NCBI GenBank assembly: GCA_943788815.1
Contig: CALSRS010000003.1
Span: 344,647 to 408,646, forward strand
DNA from: an uncultured Gammaproteobacteria bacterium
GTDB lineage: Bacteria; Pseudomonadota; Gammaproteobacteria; Eutrophobiales; Eutrophobiaceae
DNA length: 64,000 nt
Reading direction: 5' to 3'
The notes beneath the pieces are model-generated. The model made no database searches, was not told the origin of the DNA, and saw nothing but the letters and a program-made list of their open reading frames with translations. This document shows, in pieces, positions 1-8,895 of the stretch (the stretch's first letter is position 1; each line of letters opens with the position of its first letter). The position numbers and the translations under genes were made by a program.

Positions 1-2
1 TA

Positions 3-434
3 ATGATTGCAGTTCTGGTCTCTATCTTAGGTATTAATGTTGCTACTGCCCGACACCATGGTGAAGGAGGCATGCGCGACTGGGTTACCCGTGACGGTCT
101 GATGCATTTAATCAGCGCGCAAAGAGGTATATTACAAAATATTGCAAAAGAAGGATCTGCTGAAGATGCAGCTGAATTTATTCGTGCTGCTAATGCACTA
201 TCGGCATTACTTGGAACAATTCCCAGTGCATTCGAAAAAAATTCTAGGCCGGATATCACCCGTGCAAAACCTGAGATCTGGTCAGATTGGGATAATTTTG
301 TTGCCGTGGCAAATGCGCAAAGTATTGTTGCTGCCAGTATTGCAACGACCGCGATGACCCAGGGACTCGACGCCGCTAAAGCCAAGGTTGGAGAACTGGA
401 TTGTGGCAGCTGCCATACTCCCTATAGAAATTAA
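3..434 (+). CDS. Cytochrome c'-type (class II) protein, 5' end probably cut by window
   Basis: Small exported c-type cytochrome of the cytochrome c' type, expected to fold as a four-helix bundle in the periplasm. The single haem-binding motif CGSCH lies at the extreme C-terminus and is followed by a PYR tail; the AKPEIW...F segment in the middle is also typical of class II cytochromes. The visible N-terminus is a hydrophobic stretch without the usual positive charges, so the true start probably lies just left of the window. The next gene is a diverged copy (same RDGLMHLI, ...AKPEIW... and CxxCH...YR landmarks). Cytochromes c' bind NO or other gases or carry electrons; which applies here cannot be read from the sequence. 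Confidence 0.82.
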   Translation: MIAVLVSILGINVATARHHGEGGMRDWVTRDGLMHLISAQRGILQNIAKEGSAEDAAEFIRAANALSALLGTIPSAFEKNSRPDITRAKPEIWSDWDNFVAVANAQSIVAASIATTAMTQGLDAAKAKVGELDCGSCHTPYRN

Positions 435-456
435 TAATAAATAACAGTTGTCTGAT

Positions 457-492
457 AAAAAGCCGTCTTCGTTTGAAGACGGCTTTTTTTTT
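457..492 (+). terminator. Rho-independent terminator
   Basis: A 10-bp perfect stem AGCCGTCTTC / GAAGACGGCT with a GTTT loop, preceded by four A and followed by a run of eight T. It lies 27 bases after the stop of the first cytochrome gene and separates it from its paralog. Confidence 0.9.
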
Positions 493-624
493 ACAGAAAA
501 TTTATTACCTATATTTCAAGAATGTTTCCACTTGGATTTATTGCTTTGAATAAGGTTTAATATTAGGCCACAGTAGTATTAATATAGTACATCTATGAGA
601 TTTTAAGATATTGGGGGAGGGAAG

Positions 625-1083
625 ATGAAACGTATTAAGTTTAATATTTTGGCTATAGTAATTATTACTTTCTTGTTTTCCGGGATCAGTTTTGCGCATC
701 CCCCAGCAATTTCAGATGAGATGGGTGCCTATATTAAACGTGATGGACTCATGCACCTTATTCGAGCACAAAGATATATCCTTCAGGAAATGCTGGTAGG
801 AAAAAGAGAGCTTGATCAGAAAGAATTAATCCGCGCGGCAAAAGCGTTATCTGCCATGTTTGCCATGATACCGAGTACGTTTGAAAATAGTGCTATGGTG
901 GATATGTCACGAGCAAAACCAGAGATATGGGAAAACTGGGATGATTTTGTAGCCCAGGCTGATGAACTTAGAAAGATTTCTGATGAAATTGCTGCAATGG
1001 GTGAAATTTATGGCGCAGAAGCTGCAATTGAAAAAGTCAGGCTATTTAACTGTGGTGCTTGTCACGGTCCTTATCGAAAATAA
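625..1083 (+). CDS. Cytochrome c'-type (class II) protein, second copy
   Basis: Paralog of the preceding gene, 152 residues with a clear signal peptide (basic start, hydrophobic core, cleavage near SFA-HPP). A single C-terminal CGACH haem motif followed by GPYRK marks it as cytochrome c'-like; the AKPEIW...DDF helix is conserved. The start is fixed by a strong, G-rich ribosome site (GGGGGAGGG) 5 bases upstream of ATG. The two copies are separated by a terminator and so are transcribed independently or by read-through. The gene is convergent with anmK, only 2 bases apart. Role as NO-binding or electron-carrier protein is inferred from the family. Confidence 0.85.
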   Translation: MKRIKFNILAIVIITFLFSGISFAHPPAISDEMGAYIKRDGLMHLIRAQRYILQEMLVGKRELDQKELIRAAKALSAMFAMIPSTFENSAMVDMSRAKPEIWENWDDFVAQADELRKISDEIAAMGEIYGAEAAIEKVRLFNCGACHGPYRK

Positions 1084-1085
1084 AA

Positions 1086-2189
1086 TTAACTCGTTGCATA
1101 TACGCCCCCTAGTATCACCGGATACTTTGCACCGGTAACACTAGGAATGTTTCCTGTTTTATTTTCTATACGGCGATACGCAAGCCATGCAAATGTAACC
1201 GCCTCAACTGCATCAGGGTGTACACCATAAATTTCAGTGGAATTTAATTCTCTGTTTTTATTTTGATCCTTCAATTTGTTAAATAAAGCTATATTATAAA
1301 TACCACCTCCACAGACCAGAATTTCATTTGTATTAGGTGCATATTTCTCAATGGCATCACTGACAGTTATAACTGTTAGTTCCAGTAATGTGGCTTGAAC
1401 ATCTTCGGGTGATAAATCTTGACCATGGGATTTTAAATTTTTGTTTATCCATTCAATATTAAAGTCGTCCTTGCCGGTACTTTTTGGTGGCGTAGCCTTG
1501 AAATAATCGTCAGACAAAAAGCAATCAAGCAGGCCATGGTCAACTTCTCCTTTTAAGGCCCATATACCGTTCTCGTCATAATCTACGTGTAGGTGATGCT
1601 GTATCCACAAATCCATTAATGCATTGCCTGGACCGGTATCACACCCTGTTACTACTTCATCCTTATTAGCTGGCAATACTGTGATATTTGCCATCCCACC
1701 CAGGTTGAGGACAATTCGATTTTTTTCTGATGTTCGAAATTTCCAGTCATGAAAAAGTGGCGCAAGGGGCGCACCCTGACCCCCTGCGGCCATATCTGCC
1801 CGTCTGAAATCACTCACGGTGGTAATCTTAGTCCTCGCGGCAATGATATTGGGGTCGCCCAGTTGTAGGGTTCTTGGAAATTCGGTTTCTGGAAGGTGTA
1901 GCACGGTTTGTCCATGGCAACCGATAGCCAGGATCTTATTCAAGGGAACATCACTTGTTTTCAATAGGTCGTTGACTGCCAGTGCAAATAATTCCCCTAG
2001 CTCCGAGTCGAGTTTACTGGACTCATGAATATTCATATCACTGCTAGCGTTGCGTAGCTGGGTCTGTAATTCAGGGGGGATAGGAAATTGCTGATAGCTC
2101 AGAATATCAATCTTATCGTCAGATATATCTGTCAGCACAGCATCGATGGCATCCATGCTGGTCCCTGACATCAATCCAATATAATACAC
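1086..2189 (-). CDS. anmK: Anhydro-N-acetylmuramic acid kinase
   Basis: Cytoplasmic enzyme of cell-wall recycling: it phosphorylates and hydrolyses 1,6-anhydro-MurNAc to MurNAc-6-phosphate using ATP. The N-terminal GLMSGTSMDAIDAVL motif is diagnostic, and the VLNLGGMANITVL, TGCDTGPGNALMD and CGGGIYN motifs of the ASKHA-type kinase fold follow. Length (367 residues) is normal for the family. It lies 9 bases downstream of the M23 peptidase gene on the same strand, and together they face tyrS, a neighbourhood known from Pseudomonas and relatives. The peptidase and the kinase make a sensible pair: one opens peptidoglycan, the other recycles the sugar. Confidence 0.95.
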   Translation of the reverse strand: MYYIGLMSGTSMDAIDAVLTDISDDKIDILSYQQFPIPPELQTQLRNASSDMNIHESSKLDSELGELFALAVNDLLKTSDVPLNKILAIGCHGQTVLHLPETEFPRTLQLGDPNIIAARTKITTVSDFRRADMAAGGQGAPLAPLFHDWKFRTSEKNRIVLNLGGMANITVLPANKDEVVTGCDTGPGNALMDLWIQHHLHVDYDENGIWALKGEVDHGLLDCFLSDDYFKATPPKSTGKDDFNIEWINKNLKSHGQDLSPEDVQATLLELTVITVSDAIEKYAPNTNEILVCGGGIYNIALFNKLKDQNKNRELNSTEIYGVHPDAVEAVTFAWLAYRRIENKTGNIPSVTGAKYPVILGGVYATS

Positions 2190-2198
2190 AGTAGGTAT

Positions 2199-3662
2199 CT
2201 AGTAGTTATCAGGAATGAGGTTTTGCTCTGTCTCGTCCTTTTCCTGAAGGGCAATCATTAAGGGCTCTTCTTTACCGACTTTATCCAATTGACTAAGCAA
2301 CGGAGCTGATTTTTTCTGGAAATCAGCCAGTAAGGATTCTGGTATGGAATCCGCCTTTGGTAAAGACACGGTCAGTGGATTTCGGACTGCGCCGTTAACC
2401 CTGAATTCATAGTGCAGATGAGGGCCTGTCGCAAGCCCCGACATCCCCACATAACCTATCGTCTGGCCTTGTTTTACCTTGGAGCCTTTTTTCAGACCTC
2501 GCCCATATTTGGACAAGTGAGCATAGAGTGTTGAATACGTCCCACCATGTTTAATTTCTATCACTCTGCCATAGCCACCATTTCGACCAAAGGAAGTGAT
2601 GGTGCCGTCGCCTGCTGCCTTGATTGGCGTCCCTGTAGGCGCTGCATAATCCACACCTTTATGTGCACGGATGGTGTTTAATACCGGGTGACGCCGGTTA
2701 AGATTAAATTTAGAACTGATACGGGTGAAATTTAACGGGGTCCTTATAAAGGCCTTACGCATGCTTGCGCCGGAATCAGAATAGTATTCGTTATTTCCAT
2801 CCGGCATTTCATATCTGACTGTCTTGATAACCCTTTTGTTGTTAAAAAATTCAGCCGCCAGGATAGGGCCTTCACTGACCTTGACATCATCTTTGAATCT
2901 TTCTTCATAGACTAGCTTAAAGGTATCACCCTTGCGAATATCCAGGGCGAAATCGATATCCCATCCATAAATACTGACCAACTGCATAATCAGCTTGTCT
3001 GAAAGCCCGGCTCTTTGCCCGGCAATAAACAGCGAGCTATCGATGGTCGCTTCGGCTTCTCTTACTACACGTTTTAATTCTGTTTTGATTAGCGAGCTGG
3101 TATAACCGCTCTCCGTTTTACTAATCTGCAAGGTAGTAATTATGTCCTGATCATATTCTAGTGTACTAAGCTCACCATCGTCGATTAGAAAACGTAACTC
3201 CTGACCGGGTAACAGATGTTTCAATGCCGTGTTTTCAGAATTAGCCGATACGACCTGATATAGCACAGCAGGAGAAAGGCCTATGCGGTCAAAAATCAAT
3301 GACAGACTATCGCCCGGCGCAACATGAATGGTTTTCCATTCGGATGATTTTCCATCTTCAATTACGGTTTCAACAGAGGAAGGTGGAATGGAAACGGGTA
3401 TATGATCCTGTTTAATACTGGTATATTCAACACCAGACATGACGGCTACTGGGGTATGTGTTGACGGTGAGGGGATCGGGATTTCCACAACATTTTCTTT
3501 CTGTTTTGCCGGACTAACAGAAAATAAACTGACCATGGCAAAAGACAAGAAAAATCCAGTGAATGCCCAGAGATATATCCGAAGTTTTTTATACCAGGGA
3601 CGTTTGGGGGTCCAGCGGTCAGACGGCTTATAGTCAGTTTTTAAGTATATTTTGTAAGTCAT
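2199..3662 (-). CDS. Periplasmic M23 (LytM-type) peptidoglycan endopeptidase
   Basis: Membrane-anchored peptidase of the MepM/OapA-like group. A short cytoplasmic start is followed by one membrane segment (about residues 27-47), a LysM/OapA-like region (WKTIHVAPGDSLSLIFDRIG), a linker domain, and the C-terminal M23 domain with HKGVDYAAPTGTPI and GPHLHYEF, which supply the zinc ligands (H...D and HxH). The fold cuts peptide cross-links in peptidoglycan. I place the start at the ATG at 3662; a TTG nine codons upstream (3689) is also open. Neither has a strong ribosome site. It is cotranscribed with anmK and divergent from tyrS. Confidence 0.9.
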   Translation of the reverse strand: MTYKIYLKTDYKPSDRWTPKRPWYKKLRIYLWAFTGFFLSFAMVSLFSVSPAKQKENVVEIPIPSPSTHTPVAVMSGVEYTSIKQDHIPVSIPPSSVETVIEDGKSSEWKTIHVAPGDSLSLIFDRIGLSPAVLYQVVSANSENTALKHLLPGQELRFLIDDGELSTLEYDQDIITTLQISKTESGYTSSLIKTELKRVVREAEATIDSSLFIAGQRAGLSDKLIMQLVSIYGWDIDFALDIRKGDTFKLVYEERFKDDVKVSEGPILAAEFFNNKRVIKTVRYEMPDGNNEYYSDSGASMRKAFIRTPLNFTRISSKFNLNRRHPVLNTIRAHKGVDYAAPTGTPIKAAGDGTITSFGRNGGYGRVIEIKHGGTYSTLYAHLSKYGRGLKKGSKVKQGQTIGYVGMSGLATGPHLHYEFRVNGAVRNPLTVSLPKADSIPESLLADFQKKSAPLLSQLDKVGKEEPLMIALQEKDETEQNLIPDNY

Positions 3663-3795
3663 GAAAAAATAACGATTATTTTTTGACAAACCATAGCGTC
3701 AACAGATAAATTCGTCAATCAAAGAGTGAATAAAATCCAGTCATTTTTTTATGTAGAAAACAAGACAATGGGCTTAAATATGGAAATTACACAAT

Positions 3796-4995
3796 ATGGG
3801 TGACATCGAAAACGCACTAGAGCTGATTAAACGGGGTGCTGATGAGATTTTTAGTGAAGAAGAGCTGATTACCCGTTTAAAACGTGGAAAACCCCTGAGA
3901 GTGAAGGCGGGGTTTGATCCTACGGCCCCGGATCTGCATCTGGGGCATACTGTCCTCATAAATAAACTAAGACATTTTCAGGAATTAGGACATCACATAT
4001 TGTTTTTGATCGGGGATTTTACCGGACTCATAGGTGATCCTTCGGGGAGGAACGTGACGCGTAAACCCTTAACACCAGATGAAATTAAAGATAACGCTAA
4101 GACCTACGAGGACCAGGTCTTCAAGATATTGGACAGGGAAAAGACCGAAGTCTGTTTTAATTCCAGTTGGTGTGAGGATCTTGGCGCCGCCGGAATGATT
4201 AGTCTTGCCGCAAAATCGACCGTGGCCAGAATGCTGGAAAGGGACGATTTTAAAAAACGTTATGCATCTAATCAGCCTATCTCCATACATGAGTTCTTAT
4301 ATCCCCTGATGCAGGGCTACGATTCCGTTGCCATGGAGGCGGATGTGGAACTGGGTGGTACGGATCAAATATTTAACCTGCTGATGGGCAGGGAACTTCA
4401 AAAAGACGCCGGACAAGAACCTCAGATAGTCCTGACCATGCCATTACTGGAAGGTCTGGATGGCGTACAGAAGATGTCCAAGTCCTATGGAAATTATATT
4501 GGTATAGATGAACCGCCTGGGGAAATTTTTGGCAAGCTTATGTCAGTATCCGATGATTTAATGTGGCGGTATTTTGAATTACTTAGCTTTCGTCCAACAA
4601 ATGAGATTGAGGGTTTAAAGCAATCTGTTAATGATGGAATGAATCCCCGGGATATAAAGATTCAATTAGCTGAGGAGATTGTTGCAAGGTTTCATGATGA
4701 GAAAGCTGCAAATAATGCCAGGGATGAATTCGCAAATCGTTTTCGGCACGGACAGTTACCCGAAGAGATCCCAGAGGTTTCAGTAGAGTCAAATGACGGA
4801 GAGGCGGCGCTGGTGCATGTACTAAAACAGGCAGGATTAACCAGTAGTACCTCAGAAGCCATACGCATGATTAAACAAGGCGCTGTGAAGATTGATAATG
4901 AAAAGGTTTCAGATAAAGATCTGAAGTTACAATCTGGAGATTCCAATATTATCCAGGTGGGTAAACGTAAGGTGGCGAAGGTCACAATTAAATAA
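3796..4995 (+). CDS. tyrS: Tyrosyl-tRNA synthetase
   Basis: Class I aminoacyl-tRNA synthetase that charges tRNA-Tyr. The [11 protein letters not shown] segment is the HIGH-type signature, [13 protein letters not shown] follows, and KMSKS is present in [14 protein letters not shown]. An S4 RNA-binding domain occupies the last 65 or so residues ([20 protein letters not shown]...). Length (399) and motifs match the shorter TyrRS class often called TyrZ. The divergent M23/anmK pair is its usual neighbour. The ribosome site upstream of ATG is weak. No unusual feature. Confidence 0.95.
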   Translation: MGDIENALELIKRGADEIFSEEELITRLKRGKPLRVKAGFDPTAPDLHLGHTVLINKLRHFQELGHHILFLIGDFTGLIGDPSGRNVTRKPLTPDEIKDNAKTYEDQVFKILDREKTEVCFNSSWCEDLGAAGMISLAAKSTVARMLERDDFKKRYASNQPISIHEFLYPLMQGYDSVAMEADVELGGTDQIFNLLMGRELQKDAGQEPQIVLTMPLLEGLDGVQKMSKSYGNYIGIDEPPGEIFGKLMSVSDDLMWRYFELLSFRPTNEIEGLKQSVNDGMNPRDIKIQLAEEIVARFHDEKAANNARDEFANRFRHGQLPEEIPEVSVESNDGEAALVHVLKQAGLTSSTSEAIRMIKQGAVKIDNEKVSDKDLKLQSGDSNIIQVGKRKVAKVTIK

Positions 4996-5080
4996 AGCCA
5001 CAGACGCCTAGATGAATGTAGGCGGTAGAAAAAATCAGGAACTGGTTTTCGAGAGCACACAGATATCAAAATTCTTAAAT

Positions 5081-5254
5081 CGTCATTCCCGCAACAGCGG
5101 GAATCCAGTAATACAACACCGCCGAAGGCGTTATCTCTTTTTCGTCATGTCGGCACCCAAGAGGGTATAAACTTGAGCCTATGTTCAGTAATCAAAGGGC
5201 CGCCTTTCAGGCGGTTTTTATTCGACTGGATTCCGGCTCTTCGGCCGGAATGAC
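5081..5254. repeat. REP-like inverted pair
   Basis: The left element reads CGTCATTCCCGC AACA GCGGGAATCCAG and the right element is its inverted relative, CTGGATTCCGGC ... GGCCGGAATGACG. Each is itself a small palindrome and together they form a BIME-like pair about 175 bases across. A second pair with the same words lies at 8543-8782. Such elements are common between gammaproteobacterial genes and can act in mRNA stability or gyrase binding; function here is not shown. Confidence 0.8.
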
Positions 5255-5340
5255 GTATAGCCACTCATGTTATTTGTAGTAGACATTTTTGTTCTACTTT
5301 TGCGCGGTTAATACATGGAGAACATTCTCTGTGCCCATAT

Positions 5341-5380
5341 AAAAAAAAACGGGTACTGTTTCCAGTACCCGTCTTGTCTA
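5341..5380 (-). terminator. Rho-independent terminator of TonB receptor pseudogene
   Basis: Perfect 9-bp stem CGGGTACTG / CAGTACCCG with a 4-base loop (5350-5371), followed on the minus strand by a run of nine T. An almost identical terminator follows the second receptor gene (8841-8868). Confidence 0.88.
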
Positions 5381-5399
5381 TTAGACTTAAATAGTTCGC

Positions 5400-8227
5400 T
5401 TATCTGAAGTGATAGTTAAACTGTATGCCGTAGTTGAACCAGGCGGACTGGGGCATGTCATCCGTTATTGTTCCACGCAAGTCAAAGTCTTCTTCCGGCT
5501 GGTATACCTGTCTTGCCCCAAGGATATTGCGGAGAAAGACATTAACATCCCAGACCCCGTCTATATCGCCGATACCCACCAGCATGTTGAAGTCAGCATG
5601 CACCGGCCAGATGAGTGTTTCTGTAAAGCCCAGGGTGTCTTCTGTATATTCGTCAGAGACAGCGATCTTACCGTTTAATCTACCAACAAAACGGTCAAAT
5701 AGTGGCATCTCATAATCCATGCCGACGATGAACTTCCAGTCAGGGGCACGGGGTGCTTTGTAACCAGCTCGGTCAATGAGATCATCGAGGGCATCGTCGT
5801 TCGGGTCACCGACATTTATGCCCTGGAATGCGGCAGACTCTGCCACATTAAAGCAGCCGCCTGGCTCGTCCTTGGCCAAGGATTCACCCTTAGTACAGCC
5901 ACCGATAAACTCCAGTATGACCGAATCCTGGTACACACCGTCCAGGGTGTAGGTGAGACGGTCCGTAGCGGCCCAACCAAATCCAAACTCTATTCCCTGG
6001 TTGCGTTGTGCACCGGCATTGGTGAGAAATCGTCCAGTAGGCTCCGCACCTGCAAGTAATAGAGCTAAATCGGCAATCTCTGTCTCTACCTGAAGATCCT
6101 TGATCTTCTGGTAGAAGATGGTGGCAGCATAGCGCACCCGGCTGTCGAAAAGGTTACCCTTGGCGCCAATTTCGTACACCTCGGCCCGCTCGGCACCAAA
6201 CTGAAATTCCTTCTGACCGTCTGGATCATAACTAACGGTATCACCGGTTGCCTGTGCCCAGAGCAGACCACCTCGCGGGACACCCCGGTCGGAGGTATCA
6301 AAGCCGCCGCCCTTGAAGGCCTTGGCCCATTTGACATACAGGGAATGATCAGGGGTGGGACGGTAGCGCAGGGTGACCTGAGGGTCGAAACTGTCCTCGG
6401 AGTAACTATCCTGAAATGGCCCATTCTCCTCAAATCTAGCTCCAAATACTCCCCACATTTCCTGACTCATAGTAACAGGTGACAGTGTGTCCCAGGCATC
6501 GGGGATATCCACTGCCCTTTGTTCATGGGTCCAGAATCCCGCCCCAAGGTCGTTGCACGATTGGCGCCAAACAGGTCTGCCAAGCTGATCCCGTCTGGGA
6601 TCTTCGCCGTTTACGGTTAGTCCTGTGCCGCAATCAATAATGGACGAGGCCGTATCACGAACTCTGTCTCCTCCATCCCGATGTTCGGTGGATTCTACTA
6701 TTCCATCACCATCGGGATCGGGGTCGATATCAAATATCCAGGTCGCATACCTGCCTGTCATGCCGCCTTGCTTGCTTACATCAGAGTAGCGAGCGCCGAT
6801 GTCCAGTGAGGCCTTGTCATCAAAGAAGTTATAGGTAACGTTGGCAAATAAGCTTTTCCATTCCGCATCCTGATACGGACGTAATGCACGCAACGGGTCA
6901 CGTATTTCTGCCCTGATGGCACGTGCTGGATCCATGTTCAGGCTCTCCACCTGGTAATAGGCCCCAGCAGTCCATTCAATCTGCCCACCGGAGGGGGATA
7001 CAACCCGTATTTCACCGCTTTGCATTTCGAACAGTTCGGTACGAAAGGCCGCTTCCATCAGGTATGGTGATTCATCTGTTGCTTCGAATGTGTCGCGTTC
7101 ATAATCAATAAAAGCATAGGTACCCTCAATGCTGATACCGTTACTGAACTCATATCGTCCACTGGTCCGGAAGGTCCACGCATCCATTGGCTCTCTAGAG
7201 GTCAGGTTACCGTCCGGGGGGCCGAATTCGCGTGCAAGTTCTCGTATATCCAGGATACCTGAGCGGGCATCATCATTATTGATCCCCTGTATCGGTGCCG
7301 GGAAACTACCTATGCCTTCCTGGCTACCTACCCTGCCAAATCCGTCTACACAGTTTGGTACTGGAACGATTTCGTTTGTAAATTCAGGGATAGCACCAGG
7401 GATCGCGATAGTCCAGTTATCATGGGCGAAGCCGGGTTCTGTTTTGCCTATACAGAACGTATTAGTGTCACCGTCTGAGCGTCGTCTTGCATATTCTATC
7501 TTGGTGGTACTCTCAAAGTTGTCCGTGGGATTCCAGGCCAGGGTGATACGTGCGCCTGAATCCGTGCGGTTGGGAATTTATTCCCGGTATAGTAATCCGT
7601 CAGATGACCACCGGTTGAATCCCATTGGCCGGCAACGCGGATCCCGAGGGTATCGGTTATGGGTCCACCAATGCCGCCTTTAAAGTTGATGCGACCAAAA
7701 TTCCCGAACTCGGCGGTGGCATCGCCCTCCCATTCATCGGTGGGTTTTTTGGTAGTAATACTAAAGGCACCGGCGGTGGCGTTCTGGCCGAAGTAGATCG
7801 GCTGGGGTCCAGTGAGGACCTCTACCCGTTCCACGTCCATAAAGGCACCTTTAATCATGGAAGGCCGGCCCATGTGCACACCGTCAACAAAGATAGGTGC
7901 AGACTGTTCCACGGCCATGGCGGCAACGTCGTTGCCCATACCGCGAATAGTGACCGACCATTCATGTAAGGATTCGTTCATTTCTACCGAGGGAGAAAAC
8001 TGACCCAGGTCTTCCATGGTACGAAAGCCTTGCTTATTGAGTTCCAGACCACTAACAGCATGGATAGAGATGGGTACCTCCTGGAGTGACTGCTCTCTAC
8101 GTTGAGCCGTAACAATAACCTCTTCAAGCTGCTGAGCCTGAAGATTTGGTGCGCTAGTTAACACCAATGTAAAGGATAGAAAAATTAATTTTGAACGAAC
8201 AAAAAGAAAATGTAATGACTTGATCAT
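5400..8227 (-). pseudogene. TonB-dependent receptor broken by one frameshift
   Basis: Outer-membrane receptor with signal peptide, plug domain (LEEVIVTAQRREQSLQEVP..., TIRGMGNDVAAM, FVDGVHMGRPSM) and a 22-strand-type barrel ending in NYHFR. The reading frame is lost near 7570-7576: the N-terminal part (7496-8227) runs into out-of-frame sequence just after TGNKFP, and the downstream frame continues at once with RTDSGARITLAWNPTD, matching the intact neighbour. A single missing base in CCAACCG on the coding strand explains it. With that base restored the protein would be about 942 residues, against 939 for the paralog. Everything else is intact, so it is either a very young pseudogene or a sequence error. 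Start has a GGGGGGAAGG ribosome site. Confidence 0.88.
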
Positions 8228-8542
8228 GGTTCCTTCCCCCCGAAAGAATATTTTTGATTTTATAAATTATTTTTACAAAAACGCTATTACAGCATAGACC
8301 AAAAAATATAAATAAGCATACCTAAAATAAAAGTTTGAGATGAAAGTAAAATATTCTGACTCAAGTATTCGGTGGTATTAGGGATTTATGAATAATATTT
8401 TAATGTAAATCAATGGGTTATATTTATTTTGAAAAAAAATGAAATATATGGAAACCTGGGTTTAGAATTAAATTATATTGAGATTTACATATAATAAAAT
8501 TGAAAATAATAGGTTTATTCTAGAAAATGCCTATCTCCGAAA

Positions 8543-8782
8543 TCGTCATTCCCGCGCAGGCGGGAATCTAGTCAATTAAATAAACTCCTTGTTATGAATA
8601 GGCATCACATCATGTCTTCGCTTGGAAAATAAAATGGCGACCAGCACATTTAGGATATTTAAAATTAGAACTAATGTTTGTGAATAGAATAATGAAAATT
8701 AATAACTGGATTCCCGCTTCGGCTTTGTCTCCATGAGTCGCTCTAACGCCTACATGGATGTAGGCGTTCGCGGGAATGACGT
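8543..8782. repeat. REP-like inverted pair with internal hairpin
   Basis: The left element (8543-8572) reads CGTCATTCCCGC G CAGGCGGGAATCTAG. The right element starts CTGGATTCCCGC (8706) and ends GCGGGAATGACG (8781) but is split by an inserted hairpin with 10-bp arms (8745-8768). Same family as the pair at 5081-5254, in the same position relative to the receptor terminator, which indicates that the whole receptor unit including its 3' flank was duplicated. Confidence 0.78.
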
Positions 8783-8840
8783 GTGGGTGTTTTTTACATC
8801 AAAACCTCAGTGAGCTTTTTTTTCTCTGTGGCTATAAAAA

Positions 8841-8868
8841 AAACGGGTACTGTTGCCAGTACCCGTTT
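8841..8868 (-). terminator. Rho-independent terminator of the intact TonB receptor
   Basis: Stem AAACGGGTACTG / CAGTACCCGTTT with loop TTGC; T-rich on the minus-strand side and also on the plus side, so it could act in both directions. Nearly identical to the terminator at 5341-5380. Confidence 0.88.
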
Positions 8869-8895
8869 TGTCTTTTTTAGACTACTACAGTTTGC

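Larger units (their letters stand above)
4996..5399. other. Gene-free stretch with REP-like repeats between tyrS and the first TonB receptor
   Basis: No gene is seen. It holds a hairpin with arms CGCCTA/TAGGCG (5005-5024), an inverted pair of REP-like elements (5081-5254), a short GCCGCC-type hairpin with T-run (about 5199-5219) and the terminator of the receptor pseudogene (5341-5380). The 5005-5024 hairpin is a variant of the one at 8745-8768, so the same repeat family sits beyond both TonB receptor genes. Confidence 0.7.
8228..8895. other. Long intergenic region between the two tandem TonB receptors
   Basis: No gene is seen in 668 bases. The right half holds a REP-like pair (8543-8782), a hairpin AACGCCTACA/TGTAGGCGTT (8745-8768) and the terminator of the second receptor. 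The AT-rich left half (8228-8540) must contain whatever promoter serves the broken receptor; I could not assign -35/-10 boxes with confidence. Confidence 0.6.

Noticed and set aside
7129..7683. 184-codon frame on the plus strand
   Set aside because: It is antisense to the TonB receptor and spans the place where the receptor frame shifts; its protein has no recognisable features, while the other strand matches the paralog throughout.
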